The notes under the pieces were generated by a model. The model was given only the letters and a program-made list of their open reading frames with translations, did no database searches and had not been told where the DNA came from. From Candidatus Marithrix sp. (GTDB taxonomy: Bacteria; Pseudomonadota; Gammaproteobacteria; Beggiatoales; Beggiatoaceae): DNA of 64,000 nucleotides. Each line of letters starts with the position of its first letter. Positions within the stretch are counted from its first letter, which is position 1. The DNA is taken from positions 553,642 to 617,641 of the forward strand of contig JADGDS010000001.1 of NCBI GenBank assembly GCA_016744775.1, in the 5' to 3' direction. Shown piece by piece: positions 20,890 to 31,078 of this stretch. The translations under genes and the position numbers were made by a program.

Positions 20890-23800
20890 TTATTGCTCCT
20901 TGCTTTTTAAAATTAATTCTAATTGAGCTATATGCGGTGAATTTGGATTGACTTGTTTTAAAGCAATCAACCATTTTTCAGCTTGTTTTAAACGCTTGAA
21001 ATGGATATTGTTTTTTACTCTGCTTATATAATAATTTTCTATAGTTTCGAGTTTATTTTTAGCATCAATATTATTAGGTTCTCGTTCCATGACTTCTCGA
21101 TAACAGATTACAGCAGTACGATCTCCTCCACCATCATTGCTTGTATAATATTGTGAATTATACAATTCCTTGCATTCTTCTAATAAGACATTTAATTCTA
21201 TTTGAGGTTCTGAAGGTATTTCAGTTTGGGGAATTTCAATTTTAGGAATTACTTCAAGCTTAGGGGTTTCTGGTTTAGGAACTGTATTATTAAGCCATAC
21301 AATTGTCATTGCTCCTATTAAAATTATATTTATGATCAATATCATAAAATATTTTGTTTGGTCACTGAAAATCTTGTGGAGAAAATCATCAATTTTTATA
21401 GTTCTATTTTCTTTTTGAAATGATAAACTACGTAATAGTGTTTGAAATGCAGTGATTTCAAGTTGTGGAATTTGTTTTGGAAATAAATTTTCTTCACTGG
21501 CAATTAATGCAGATTTACCAGCAAATGGATGTGTACCAGTTAATAATTCATAAGTGATACAAGCTAAAGCATAAATATCATCTTCAGGGGATGGATCTAA
21601 ATTTGATAAACTTTCAATGCTTTGATAAGCTTGTATTTGATCTTCTTTAAAAGGGCTAGTAATATCAAATTGAATTGTTTGAGTTATTTTTTTATCAGGA
21701 TCATAAAAAATATTTGTTGGTGTAAGTTTTAAACAAGTTAAACCTTTTTCATGTGCCGCTGCAATTGTTTGAGCTAAGCTTGTAATAATAGTTTTGACTT
21801 TTTTCAAGGGTAATCCTTTCGGATATTCTTTCAACAAGTCTTTTAATGAGGTGGCAGCTAAAAATTCCATTACTGTAAATATTTTATTACCAAAACGATC
21901 TAATTCATCAGCAGTTACTATATGTGCATTAGGTATTTTTTTAGATCTACTGGCTTGAGAATATTGATGTACTAAGTCTTTAAGTATGTCAACATCTTGT
22001 TTAAACAGTGTTTGATCGACAAATTTAATCGCAACATAAGGCTGATATTTATTCTCAACTGTCAGATCAATCGCCTGCCATACGCTGCCAAATCCATCTT
22101 CATCAATAACTTGAATTAAACGATAATTATCTCTAATTATTGTACCTTCTTGAATTATAGTATCTGGTTCATCTTCAGATAATAAAGCAGAAGTAAATAA
22201 ATTAACCCACATTGGTGGTTTTGGTGGTGGTGGAAATAAGCCCGCTAAAAATTGATCTATTGTTGAAATTCTGTGTTCTTTATCAAGTTCAAGTGCTTTT
22301 AATAAAATTTTATTTTGTTCAGAGCTTAATTTGTCTATCGGTTCAGGAGAAAGTTGATCGCGTTTTGCTTTTAAAGCGGTTTTTCTATCAAAAGGATGTT
22401 TGCCAGATAATAATTCATAAGTTATACAAGCAAAAGCATAAATATCATCACTAGGGGAAGGGTCTATATCTGATAAATTTTCAAGACTAATGTAAGATTC
22501 TGTCTGACTGTTTATCCGTTTAATTGGTATGATAGTGCGTGCAATAGCAAAATCGATTAATTTAGCAAATTTCCTCACAGGATCATAATCAATATTGCTA
22601 GGTTTTAAATCTACACGCATAATTCCTTTGTTGTGCATATAAGCTAAAGCGTTACCAATACCTTGAATAATTGGTTTTGCTTCTTTAAAGGATAAGCCTT
22701 GAGGATTATTTTTAATTAATTGTGTTAATGGTATTCCTTGTAGAAACCCCATTACAATAAAAATATAATTACCGATGTGATTAAGTTCATCTGCTGCCGC
22801 TAAATTGGGATGATGTAATCTTTTATAGCGATTAAATTCAACAGCTAACTTCTTTAATGTTTCAGGATGTTGTTTAAAGAAGTCTTGACTTAAAAATTTA
22901 ATTACGACTAATTTATCACGTGAACCAGCAGCTTCTTGAAGAATATCAGTCGCTTTCCAAACCACACCTGCATCATTTTCACCTATTTGTTCTTCTAAAC
23001 GCGCATTAAGACGATAATTACCTTTAATATCTGCTCCATTTTCTAGTAAAAATTCGGTTTGATCATATTCATGATCAATAGATAATAAGCGGTTAGTTAG
23101 AAGGTTAATCCAAACTGTATCACTAGTTACTGGGCGCGATAATACGCTGTTTTCTATTAAAGCTTTTGGTTGCTGTTGAGGAGTTACTTCGATTTTTTCT
23201 TGTTCTTGTTCTTCTTCTTCTTCTTCTCCTTGAATAAAATTATCAATTTGCTTGACTAAAAAGTTTACATCAATTAATTCTGTTAATTCTATATCATTAG
23301 TCAAGATTTGTTTTAATTGAATTAATAAACTATTATCTGATTCAAAATTTTGATTTAAAAAGCTTTGTACATCTTTACCCAGAAGCTGATTAATTTCCTT
23401 GGATTCTTGTGCTGTTAAAAACACCGCATAATGATAAAGTTTTTCACTAAATCTAGTGATTTTACTTTCACCTTGGCTTTCATGAGCCATATTGTCATAT
23501 AATTCGACTAAACTATTTTGAATAACTAAAAATTTTTGTTTATTAGTTAGAAGAATTTCTGTTAATAACAGATGACGTATAGTAGAATTGAGTTTATATC
23601 CTACTCCGCTTTCCCAAATTAACAAATTTATTTTTTGAAATTCACTAGATAATCTCACAGCTAAAAATGGTTGTTGCGCTTCATACTGAGATAGAAAATG
23701 AACTAGTAAGTGATGCTGGGTTCTGGGTAATATATAACGTAGTGGTGCTATAGTTTCTAAAAATAATTTAGCTTCATGAGGATTAACTTCAAGTTCTAAT

Positions 23801-24441
23801 TGACTTAGGATTTTTTCTTCAATAAGCAGCTTTATTAATTCGCTAACGTTAGAACTTTGTTCTTGTAAAAGAAAATTAATACTGAAAGGATGCCCATTTG
23901 TTGTTTTTAACAACTCATCAGCAACATCTTCTTGAACTTCAAAATTTTCAAGTATTTGTGTTTTGGTAAAATTAGAAAGAACAATTGATTTCAGACGCTT
24001 TTTAAGTTGATTATTAAATTGAGTAGGTATTTGACTAGTAGTAACAAGTATTAAATTAGGGTTATCAGAAAAATATTTTGAAATATTTTCTTCAAAATTT
24101 TGCCAATCCTTTGCAGTAATAGCGTCTGTATTATCAATACAAAGTACTAATTTCTTTAATGTTAAAATCTCATTTAATCCTTTATTAAAATCTTTATCAA
24201 TAAAAGGATCATCTGGAAATAATGTTTGATCATAAGGGTAATTAGCAATTACATGATGTATTTCAGTATCAGGAACTGATAAATCAATATAAATACAACA
24301 ATAATTAGTTTGATTATCATGTATCCATTTTAAAAATGTTGTTTTACCTTGACCATAAATACCATTTATATCTAAATAATTTCCTTGCTGTAATGCTTCT
24401 GTAAATAGTTGTTGTTCTGTGGAACGATTGACATAGAGCAT
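20890..24441 (-). CDS. AAA ATPase - protein kinase - pseudokinase membrane protein
   Basis: 1183 residues with an unusual order. An N-terminal P-loop ATPase has Walker A GIYGQGKTTFL (27-37) and Walker B KLVLCIDNTD. An acidic linker of seven consecutive Glu follows near 405. Kinase domain 1 (about 470-720) has VIKFL lysine, RVDLKPSN (catalytic Asp kept, HR lost) and LIDFAIAR in place of DFG. Kinase domain 2 (about 770-1010) keeps VAIKFV but has CLKLTPTN where HRDLKPSN is expected and lacks DFG, so it should be inactive. A single membrane helix (about 1030-1050) and a TPR-like C-terminal tail follow. It leads a four-gene operon. A signalling or defence role is speculation. Confidence 0.85.
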   Translation of the reverse strand: MLYVNRSTEQQLFTEALQQGNYLDINGIYGQGKTTFLKWIHDNQTNYCCIYIDLSVPDTEIHHVIANYPYDQTLFPDDPFIDKDFNKGLNEILTLKKLVLCIDNTDAITAKDWQNFEENISKYFSDNPNLILVTTSQIPTQFNNQLKKRLKSIVLSNFTKTQILENFEVQEDVADELLKTTNGHPFSINFLLQEQSSNVSELIKLLIEEKILSQLELEVNPHEAKLFLETIAPLRYILPRTQHHLLVHFLSQYEAQQPFLAVRLSSEFQKINLLIWESGVGYKLNSTIRHLLLTEILLTNKQKFLVIQNSLVELYDNMAHESQGESKITRFSEKLYHYAVFLTAQESKEINQLLGKDVQSFLNQNFESDNSLLIQLKQILTNDIELTELIDVNFLVKQIDNFIQGEEEEEEQEQEKIEVTPQQQPKALIENSVLSRPVTSDTVWINLLTNRLLSIDHEYDQTEFLLENGADIKGNYRLNARLEEQIGENDAGVVWKATDILQEAAGSRDKLVVIKFLSQDFFKQHPETLKKLAVEFNRYKRLHHPNLAAADELNHIGNYIFIVMGFLQGIPLTQLIKNNPQGLSFKEAKPIIQGIGNALAYMHNKGIMRVDLKPSNIDYDPVRKFAKLIDFAIARTIIPIKRINSQTESYISLENLSDIDPSPSDDIYAFACITYELLSGKHPFDRKTALKAKRDQLSPEPIDKLSSEQNKILLKALELDKEHRISTIDQFLAGLFPPPPKPPMWVNLFTSALLSEDEPDTIIQEGTIIRDNYRLIQVIDEDGFGSVWQAIDLTVENKYQPYVAIKFVDQTLFKQDVDILKDLVHQYSQASRSKKIPNAHIVTADELDRFGNKIFTVMEFLAATSLKDLLKEYPKGLPLKKVKTIITSLAQTIAAAHEKGLTCLKLTPTNIFYDPDKKITQTIQFDITSPFKEDQIQAYQSIESLSNLDPSPEDDIYALACITYELLTGTHPFAGKSALIASEENLFPKQIPQLEITAFQTLLRSLSFQKENRTIKIDDFLHKIFSDQTKYFMILIINIILIGAMTIVWLNNTVPKPETPKLEVIPKIEIPQTEIPSEPQIELNVLLEECKELYNSQYYTSNDGGGDRTAVICYREVMEREPNNIDAKNKLETIENYYISRVKNNIHFKRLKQAEKWLIALKQVNPNSPHIAQLELILKSKEQ

Positions 24442-24528
24442 ATAGTTTTATCCTATATATAAATATGATTATGCCTTAGCCTAACAATTTTGGTGTTTTA
24501 AATCAATAGATATGAAGATGGGGAGGGA

Positions 24529-24564
24529 GAAAAAGATAAGGGCAATCAGTTTATGGCTGCCCTT
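24529..24564 (-). terminator. rho-independent terminator of sodB
   Basis: On the minus strand AAGGGCA and TGCCCTT pair across a 13-base loop and are followed by ATCTTTTT. It starts 12 bp after the sodB stop. Confidence 0.8.
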
Positions 24565-24576
24565 TATAACTTATAT

Positions 24577-25155
24577 TTAACTAAAATTTTTAGCTACAAA
24601 ATCCCAATTGACTAAGCTCCAAAATGCTTCTAAGTATTTTGGACGTGCATTACGATAGTCAATATAATAAGCGTGTTCCCAAACATCACAAGTTAGCAAA
24701 GCTGTTTGCCCAGAAGTCATAGGTGTTGCCGCATTGCTAGTGCTTGCTAATGCGATACTACCATCTGCATTTTTTACCAACCAACCCCAACCTGAACCAA
24801 AAGTTGTTATTGCTGTTTTACTAAATTCTTCTTTGAATTTTTCAAAAGAACCAAATGTGCTATTAATAGCATCTGCTAAAGCACCAGTAGGTTCTCCACC
24901 GCCATTAGGGCTTAAACAATTCCAATAAAAGCTGTGATTCCAAACTTGAGCAGCATTATTAAAAATACCGCCAGATGAATTTTTGATAATATCTTCTAGT
25001 GACATATCAGCAAATTCAGTACCGGGAATCAGGTTATTAAGATTAGTCACATAAGTTTGGTGATGTTTACCATAATGAAATTCTAAAGTTTCTTTAGAAA
25101 TATGTGGTTCTAGTGCATTCATCTCATAAGCTAATGATGGTAATGTATGTGCCAT
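24577..25155 (-). CDS. sodB: superoxide dismutase, Fe type (SodB)
   Basis: Cytoplasmic superoxide dismutase of 192 residues, the size of E. coli SodB (193). Metal ligands are in [13 protein letters not shown] (His), WNHSFYW (His) and [13 protein letters not shown] (Asp and His). [20 protein letters not shown] favours the iron type. It has its own terminator and stands alone between the kinase operon and a GST gene. Confidence 0.96.
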   Translation of the reverse strand: MAHTLPSLAYEMNALEPHISKETLEFHYGKHHQTYVTNLNNLIPGTEFADMSLEDIIKNSSGGIFNNAAQVWNHSFYWNCLSPNGGGEPTGALADAINSTFGSFEKFKEEFSKTAITTFGSGWGWLVKNADGSIALASTSNAATPMTSGQTALLTCDVWEHAYYIDYRNARPKYLEAFWSLVNWDFVAKNFS

Positions 25156-25220
25156 TTAAGTTCCTGTTACGTTATTTAGAATAATTTCAGAGTTATTATG
25201 TAGGTTTATTCAAATATTTT

Positions 25221-25817
25221 TCAAGTTTTTTTCATAATAGCATTAAATAAGTCTGACTGTAAAAACTCATTCAACCAAGTTTGTAATCGTTGATATGGAG
25301 TCTGATCAAACCATTGCTTATCTACATGCGCATATTGACGAATAAATGGAAATATCGCTACATCGGCAATGGTCATTTGATCACATAATAAATATTTATG
25401 CTTGCCTAATCTCTGTTCTAATTGTTGTAGAAAAACTTCGCCTTGTTGACGATAATATTCTTTTGAATGTTCTGGATGTTTCACAGAATACTTATATTGA
25501 TCCAAATGTTGTTTAAAAACATTATCATTTTCATCAATTAATTGTTTAAAATCTTCTGATTGCCAATTATTAGGATCATGTTGTGAAATAGCCCAAAGCA
25601 TAATATTTAAACTTTCATCAATCACTTCACCATTAGTTAGAATCAATACAGGCACAGTTCCCTTTGATGAGTAATTTAACATTTCTGGCGGTTTATTACG
25701 TAAAATCACTTCTCGTATTTCAAGCGCGATACCGCTATATTTAAGAGCCATTCTGGCTCTAATTGCATATGGGCACCTACGAAAAGAATATAATATTGGT
25801 AATGATGTATCTTTCAA
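25221..25817 (-). CDS. glutathione S-transferase family protein
   Basis: 198 residues. The N-terminal thioredoxin fold has SFRRCPYAIRARMAL (CPYA active-site segment), GTVPVLI (cis-Pro) and VIDESLNIMLW (the E-S glutathione contact). The C-terminal helical domain has QMTIADVAIFPFIRQYA. Substrate unknown. Reverse strand, divergent from the ATPase-nuclease gene that starts 81 bp away. Confidence 0.9.
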   Translation of the reverse strand: MKDTSLPILYSFRRCPYAIRARMALKYSGIALEIREVILRNKPPEMLNYSSKGTVPVLILTNGEVIDESLNIMLWAISQHDPNNWQSEDFKQLIDENDNVFKQHLDQYKYSVKHPEHSKEYYRQQGEVFLQQLEQRLGKHKYLLCDQMTIADVAIFPFIRQYAHVDKQWFDQTPYQRLQTWLNEFLQSDLFNAIMKKT

Positions 25818-25898
25818 AATATGGAGATCCTTATAATGTTAGCTAGACAATAATATGTTAATATTAGAATAATTTTCTACAAGAAAAAGGTTCTAATA

Positions 25899-27440
25899 AT
25901 GCAAAAATTTTTTAATACTGCTGGTGCATGTGTTCCAACAAAGAACTATATGCTCCAACCAGATTTTACTCAAATAAAAAAATTGATTGATGCTGAACGC
26001 TATTTCATTCTACATGCTCCCCGCCAAACCGGCAAAACAACATTAATGCTCCAGTTAATGGAACAACTCAATCAACAAGATGAATATATTGCAATATATC
26101 TAAATATTGAAGCTGCTCAACCACTACGTAATAATATAGAAAAAATAAATAATTTAATTATTAGTGAATTTGAAAGTAACGCTAGAATTTATTTAGATAA
26201 AGACTTACAGCCTCAAGAAGATTGTTTTCAAATTCGTTCCATGTCAACTGGAGTTAGCGAATTTTTATTTAATTGGTGTCTTCAATTACCTAAACCTTTA
26301 GTAGTTTTTATTGATGAAGTAGATGCACTTATTGGTGACGGATTAATTTCAGTTCTTCGTCAATTAAGAAGTGGTTATGCTAAACGCCCTAAAGCTTTTC
26401 CTCATGCTATGTGTTTAATTGGTTTACGTGATATTCGTGATTATAGAATTTATTCAGATTCTTCACAGCGTTATATTATTGGCGGTTCAGCTTTTAATAT
26501 TAAGGAAAAATCAATTCGCTTAGAAGACTTTAGCTATGAACAAGTAAAAGAACTATACGCACAACACACAGAAGCAACTGGTCAAAATTTTACTCATCAT
26601 GCCTTGCAACGAGTTTTTGAACTTACTCAAGGGCAACCGTGGCTCGTAAATGCTTTAGGTAGAGAATTATGTTTTGATGATTATGCTATTTCTTGGGAAA
26701 AAACCATAAATAAAGAAGATGTTAATAATGCCGCTGAAATTTTAATTAAGCGTCGAGATACCCATTTAGATCAATTAGCAGATAAGTTGACTGAACCCAG
26801 AGTAGAAAGAATTATAGAATCAATTTTAATTGGTGAAGAAATAGATAATACTAATATAAATGAAGATCAACAATACTTAATTGATTTAGGATTAATTCGA
26901 GTAGGAAAACAAGCCTTAGAAATAGCCAATCCAATTTATCGTGAAGTAATTCCAAGAGAATTAACTTCTTATCGTCAAAATATGTTGGCGCAAGAGTCTA
27001 AATGGTATGTAAAACCAGATGGTAAATTAGATATTCAAAAAGTTTTAGAGGCTTATATTAAGTTTTATAAAGAACATAGTGAACTAGTTACCAGACGTAA
27101 AACCTACACTGAAGCAGCTCATCATTTATTATTTATGGCATGGTTACAAAGAATAGTCAATGGCGGTGGATATATAACTAGAGAATATGCCGCTGGTTTA
27201 AAAAGATTAGATTTATGTATTGATTTTGCTGGTGAACGCTTTGCTTTTGAATTGAAACTTAGTAGCAAAAAAGCTTTAACTGATGGTAAAACTCAACTTG
27301 TTGATTATTTACAGCGGCTGAGTTTAGATAGTGGCTGGTTAATAATTTTTAGTCGTAAGCCAGTTGAAGATATAGAAACTGTTGGTGAGCGAGAAATTGT
27401 TGAGGAAACTGGGAAGAAGATTGAAGTTATTTGGTTGTAA
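25899..27440 (+). CDS. AAA-like ATPase with C-terminal PD-(D/E)XK nuclease-like domain
   Basis: 513 residues. Walker A is HAPRQTGKTTLMLQL (about 40-53) and Walker B LVVFIDEVDAL (about 137). QGQPWLVNALGRELCF is the family helix after the ATPase core. The C-terminal domain has RLDLCIDFAGERFAFELKL, with the D, E-x-K pattern of PD-(D/E)XK nucleases, and a downstream Q-L-x-x-Y helix. Such single-gene ATPase-nuclease fusions are common in cyanobacteria and Beggiatoa-like bacteria and have no proven function; defence or mobile DNA control is possible. Starts at 25899 with a weak AAGG upstream. Confidence 0.8.
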   Translation: MQKFFNTAGACVPTKNYMLQPDFTQIKKLIDAERYFILHAPRQTGKTTLMLQLMEQLNQQDEYIAIYLNIEAAQPLRNNIEKINNLIISEFESNARIYLDKDLQPQEDCFQIRSMSTGVSEFLFNWCLQLPKPLVVFIDEVDALIGDGLISVLRQLRSGYAKRPKAFPHAMCLIGLRDIRDYRIYSDSSQRYIIGGSAFNIKEKSIRLEDFSYEQVKELYAQHTEATGQNFTHHALQRVFELTQGQPWLVNALGRELCFDDYAISWEKTINKEDVNNAAEILIKRRDTHLDQLADKLTEPRVERIIESILIGEEIDNTNINEDQQYLIDLGLIRVGKQALEIANPIYREVIPRELTSYRQNMLAQESKWYVKPDGKLDIQKVLEAYIKFYKEHSELVTRRKTYTEAAHHLLFMAWLQRIVNGGGYITREYAAGLKRLDLCIDFAGERFAFELKLSSKKALTDGKTQLVDYLQRLSLDSGWLIIFSRKPVEDIETVGEREIVEETGKKIEVIWL

Positions 27441-27460
27441 TAAAGAATTTGTTAGAATCA

Positions 27461-27492
27461 AACCTGTCAGGTTTTTAAAACCTGACAAGTTT
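27461..27492. repeat. dispersed palindrome, cctgtcagg family
   Basis: aacctgtcaggttt and aaacctgacaagttt arms pair with one mismatch. It lies between the convergent ATPase-nuclease gene and comM. Confidence 0.85.
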
Positions 27493-27495
27493 AAG

Positions 27496-29013
27496 TTAAT
27501 AAACAACCCTCTTCCTCTCCAAACTTCGATAAGTAATAGCCTCTGTCAAAAACGAGGTTTTGATTTCGTCACTATCAGCTAAATCTGCAATGGTTCGTGC
27601 AACCTTTAAAATTCTATACCATGCACGCGCTGATAATCCTAATCTTTCAATCGCTGTATCTAATAAACGTTCATCTGTTGGAGTTAATTTACAAATTTCT
27701 TCGATTTCTTGGTTTCTTAACAAATTATTAGCTTTATTGTTGCGTTTGATTTGCCGTTCTCTTGCCGCTATTACACGAGCGCGTACTTCTGCACTAGATT
27801 CTCTGATAGTATCTTGACGTAATTCAGAGCGAGGTAGGTTTGGCACTTCAATATGTAAATCAATTCTATCTAACATTGGACCAGAAATTCTACTTCGATA
27901 GCGGCGAACCTTTTCAGGGCTACATTGACAGCGTCCATTTGGATCGCCCAAGTAACCACAAGGACATGGATTCATTGCCGCGATTAATTGAAAATTAGCA
28001 GGAAATTCAGCTTGTTGAGCGGCACGAGAAATTGTAATATGTCCTGATTCCATCGGTTCACGTAAAACCTCTAAAACTCGTTTATCAAATTCTGGTAATT
28101 CGTCTAAAAACAATACTCCATTGTGTGCTAATGATATTTCTCCCGGGCGTGGATGACTACCTCCGCCAACTAAGGCGACTCCAGAAGCAGTATGATGTGG
28201 AGTGCGAAATGGTCTAATTCCCCAATTTTGAGCATCAAAACCATTACGAGTAATTGAAACAATAGTCGCAGCTTCTAATGCTTCTGACTCAGTCATAGGA
28301 GGCAAAATGCTAGGTAATCGACTGGCTAACATAGTTTTACCAGTTCCCGGTGGTCCTAACATCAATAAATTATGTCCACCAGCAGCCGCTACCTCTAAAG
28401 CGCGTTTGGCATGATGTTGACCACGAACTTCGCCTAAATCAGCTATATGAGTTGCATTTACTGCATCAGGTATTTGTTCTGTGTAAGGCTGGATCTTGGT
28501 ATGGTCTTGTAAATGCGCACAAATTTCTAATAAATTTTGTACTGGTAAAATTGAAACTCCACTGACTAAATTAGCTTCAGCGGCATTTTGAGAGGGAACT
28601 ACTACTTGCCGCTGTAAGTTACGAGCCGCTAAAGCCATTGGTAAAATTCCCCGTACTGGGCGTAAATCTCCATTCAAAGCCAATTCTCCAACAAATTCAT
28701 ATTCTGATAATTTATCAGCATTAATTTGTCGAGACGCAGCCAAAATACCTAAAGCAATGGCAAGATCAAATCTCCCACCCTCTTTAGGTAAATCTGCTGG
28801 AGCCAGATTAATAGTAATACGCTGTAAAGGAAATTCAAATTGAGCATTCAACAAAGCACTGCGAACACGTTCTTGACTTTCTCTAACCGCTGTTTCAGGC
28901 AAGCCCACAATTAATAATTTCGGCAAACCATTGGTTAAATGAACTTCAATTGTTACAGGAACAGCTTGAATGCCAACTTGAGCGCGACTATGAACAATAG
29001 CTAAAGAAGACAC
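27496..29013 (-). CDS. comM: YifB/ComM family Mg-chelatase-like AAA+ ATPase
   Basis: 505 residues. ComM is a hexameric helicase that helps branch migration during natural transformation. The start is GTG at 29013 (MSSLAIVHSRAQVGIQAVPV). Marks are LPKLLIVGLPETAVRESQERV, Walker A LGPPGTGKTMLA, Walker B GVLFLDELPEF, zinc-finger-like NPCPCGYLGDPNGRCQC, and RISGPMLDRIDLHIEVP. Its GTG overlaps the ubiK stop (TAGTG), and ubiK-comM adjacency is common in proteobacteria. Confidence 0.95.
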   Translation of the reverse strand: MSSLAIVHSRAQVGIQAVPVTIEVHLTNGLPKLLIVGLPETAVRESQERVRSALLNAQFEFPLQRITINLAPADLPKEGGRFDLAIALGILAASRQINADKLSEYEFVGELALNGDLRPVRGILPMALAARNLQRQVVVPSQNAAEANLVSGVSILPVQNLLEICAHLQDHTKIQPYTEQIPDAVNATHIADLGEVRGQHHAKRALEVAAAGGHNLLMLGPPGTGKTMLASRLPSILPPMTESEALEAATIVSITRNGFDAQNWGIRPFRTPHHTASGVALVGGGSHPRPGEISLAHNGVLFLDELPEFDKRVLEVLREPMESGHITISRAAQQAEFPANFQLIAAMNPCPCGYLGDPNGRCQCSPEKVRRYRSRISGPMLDRIDLHIEVPNLPRSELRQDTIRESSAEVRARVIAARERQIKRNNKANNLLRNQEIEEICKLTPTDERLLDTAIERLGLSARAWYRILKVARTIADLADSDEIKTSFLTEAITYRSLERKRVVY

Positions 29014-29264
29014 TATTTTGATTCTAAAGCAGCAACTTTTTCTTCAAGCAATTCCAAACGGGCACGAGTTCGTTCTAGCACCGCAGTTTGTATATCAAAT
29101 TCTTCCCTAGTAACCACATTCATTTTACGCAGCCCTGAATCTAAACCAACTCGTAAATTTTTTTCTAAATCTTTATGTAATTCAAACAAACCAGTTGGTA
29201 ATGCTTCACTGACTTGCTTCAATAACTCTTCTGGATTTGGAATGTTATTCATAATATTTAACAC
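29013..29264 (-). CDS. ubiK: ubiquinone biosynthesis accessory factor UbiK
   Basis: 83 residues (79 if the second ATG at 29252 is used). UbiK/YqiC is a small trimeric coiled-coil membrane-fusogenic factor of the aerobic ubiquinone metabolon. [20 protein letters not shown] and a terminal heptad [12 protein letters not shown] are diagnostic. It overlaps both neighbours: the queH end by 20 bp (8 with the second start) and the comM GTG by one base. The cluster queH-ubiK-comM is probably one transcript. Confidence 0.92.
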   Translation of the reverse strand: MLNIMNNIPNPEELLKQVSEALPTGLFELHKDLEKNLRVGLDSGLRKMNVVTREEFDIQTAVLERTRARLELLEEKVAALESK

Positions 29265-29868
29265 CTATTTTAATAGTTTCGCGCCCATTTTGTTTACGCC
29301 ACTTATTTGTATCACGTAAAGAATAGACACAACCACAATACTCTTGTTGATAAAATTTTTCACGTTTAGAAATTTCTATCATCCGTTGTGAACCGCCTTT
29401 TTTACGCCAATTATATGTCCAATAAGCTAAATTTGGATAATCTGCCGCTGCGCGAATACCAGAATCATTAATTTGATCCATATTTTTCCAACGAGAAATC
29501 CCTAAAGAACTGGTAAATACTTTAAAATCATTTTCATAAGCATATAAAGCTGTACGCTCAAAACGCATATCAAAACAAGTTGTACAGCGTCGCCCACGTT
29601 CAGGATCTAAATCCATCCCTTTGGTACGTGTAAACCAATTATCTCGATCATAATCAGCATCAATAAATTCTATATTATGCTGTTCAGCAAAGCGTATATT
29701 TTCTTGTTTGCGTATCTCATATTCTTTCTCAGGATGAATATTAGGATTATAGAAAAAAATACTATAATCAATCCCAGACTCTAACATAGCCTCCATCAAT
29801 TCACCTGAACAAGGAGCGCAACAAGAATGTAATAAAACTTTATTTTCATCATTGGGTGGTTGTAACAT
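29245..29868 (-). CDS. queH: epoxyqueuosine reductase QueH
   Basis: Last step of queuosine tRNA modification, using a [4Fe-4S] enzyme unrelated to QueG. 207 residues with [16 protein letters not shown] (CC-x-x-C), [16 protein letters not shown] (C-x-x-C) and [17 protein letters not shown], the conserved cysteine sets of QueH (former DUF208). [15 protein letters not shown] and [11 protein letters not shown] are also conserved. No other queuosine gene is in the window. Confidence 0.94.
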   Translation of the reverse strand: MLQPPNDENKVLLHSCCAPCSGELMEAMLESGIDYSIFFYNPNIHPEKEYEIRKQENIRFAEQHNIEFIDADYDRDNWFTRTKGMDLDPERGRRCTTCFDMRFERTALYAYENDFKVFTSSLGISRWKNMDQINDSGIRAAADYPNLAYWTYNWRKKGGSQRMIEISKREKFYQQEYCGCVYSLRDTNKWRKQNGRETIKIGVKYYE

Positions 29869-29871
29869 GCT

Positions 29872-31041
29872 TCACCTTACTATTTCTAATGGAACTTTAA
29901 TCCAAAAACAACTTCCTTGAGACAACACACTTTTCATATGGATTTCTCCGCCCATGTTTTCAGTCAACATTTTAGCAACTGCTAAACCCATACCCATACC
30001 GTCGTAAGGGCGTGTTGAGGAATTATCAACTTGAGAAAAAATTTCAAATAAATGATCTTTTTGTTTTGGTGGAATACCAATTCCAGTATCACTAATTTCA
30101 AATAACATCAATTGTTTCTCAAACTTTACATGTATTAAAATTTTACCATTTTCAGTAAATTTAATGGCATTATCTAAAAATTTATTTAATACATTATAAA
30201 TTCCTTGCTTATCACCTCTAAGCGGCATATATAACAATGATTTTTCTATATCCGTATATATTTGTAAAGACTTGGATTTAGCAATAGGGGAAAATTCTTT
30301 TAATAGAGAATCTATAATTTCATGCACCTGAAATTCTGTGATAACTTGTTTAATTTCACTTTTAAATTGCTGAGCAAAATTTAACATGTTGGTGAGAATA
30401 GCGTTTAATTGTTTACTTGCTTTGCTTATTGTTTTTGCATAATGTTGTTGCTCCTTTGTCAATTCAGTATCTTCTATTAATATATCAGTCATTCCTACAA
30501 CAATATTCATTGGAGTCAAAAATTCATGACTGATTTTACGTAGAAACTCAGTTTTTAAATTAGAAGTTTGTTGCGCTCTTTCATAAGATAATTGTAAAGC
30601 ATCAAATAGCAATTTAATTTTTTTGGTTTGATTGGCAACTTCGCATTCTAAATTTTTGCGTAAATATGCCAATTCAAGATGAGTTTCTAAACGTGCCAAT
30701 AATTCTGGCTCTTGAAAAGGTTTACTAACATAATCAACACCGCCAACTTGTAAAGCTTTAACTTTACTTTTTAATTCACCTAATGCTGACAAGAATAAAA
30801 TTGGAATATTAGATAATTTCTTATTCTGTTTAAAACGCCTACAAGTTTCATAACCATCCCAACCCGGCATAATAATATCTAACAGAATAATATCGGGTAG
30901 AGTTTGTTGGGCTAATTGTAAGCCACGTTCACCATTATTAGCTGAGATAACATTAAATGAATGTTTTGTTAAAATACCTTGTAAAAAAATTAAATTAACT
31001 AAACTATCATCAATGATCAGTACAGTTGCTTTATTTGTCAT
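29872..31041 (-). CDS. hybrid response regulator - histidine kinase
   Basis: 389 residues, cytosolic, no membrane helix. The receiver domain (about 5-120) has IIDDSLVNLIFL, the phospho-acceptor Asp in IILLDIIMPGWDG, and a K in DYVSKPFQEPE. A coiled stretch follows. HisKA (about 165-225) contains the phospho-His in KISHEFLTPMNIVVGM. HATPase (about 265-385) has LNKFLDNAIKFTENG (N box), ISDTGIGIPP, YDGMGMGLAVAKMLTENMGG. The receiver-first order suggests it takes phosphate from another kinase or self-regulates. Starts 3 bp upstream of queH; divergent from the RND gene. Confidence 0.9.
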   Translation of the reverse strand: MTNKATVLIIDDSLVNLIFLQGILTKHSFNVISANNGERGLQLAQQTLPDIILLDIIMPGWDGYETCRRFKQNKKLSNIPILFLSALGELKSKVKALQVGGVDYVSKPFQEPELLARLETHLELAYLRKNLECEVANQTKKIKLLFDALQLSYERAQQTSNLKTEFLRKISHEFLTPMNIVVGMTDILIEDTELTKEQQHYAKTISKASKQLNAILTNMLNFAQQFKSEIKQVITEFQVHEIIDSLLKEFSPIAKSKSLQIYTDIEKSLLYMPLRGDKQGIYNVLNKFLDNAIKFTENGKILIHVKFEKQLMLFEISDTGIGIPPKQKDHLFEIFSQVDNSSTRPYDGMGMGLAVAKMLTENMGGEIHMKSVLSQGSCFWIKVPLEIVR

Positions 31042-31078
31042 TAAATTTATAGATTATAGACAAGGAAGTAATTATTAT

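Noticed and set aside
23203..23232. Simple-sequence tract of ttc/tct triplets
   Set aside because: It lies in frame in the kinase gene and encodes a Glu/Gln-rich linker; no sign of phase variation.
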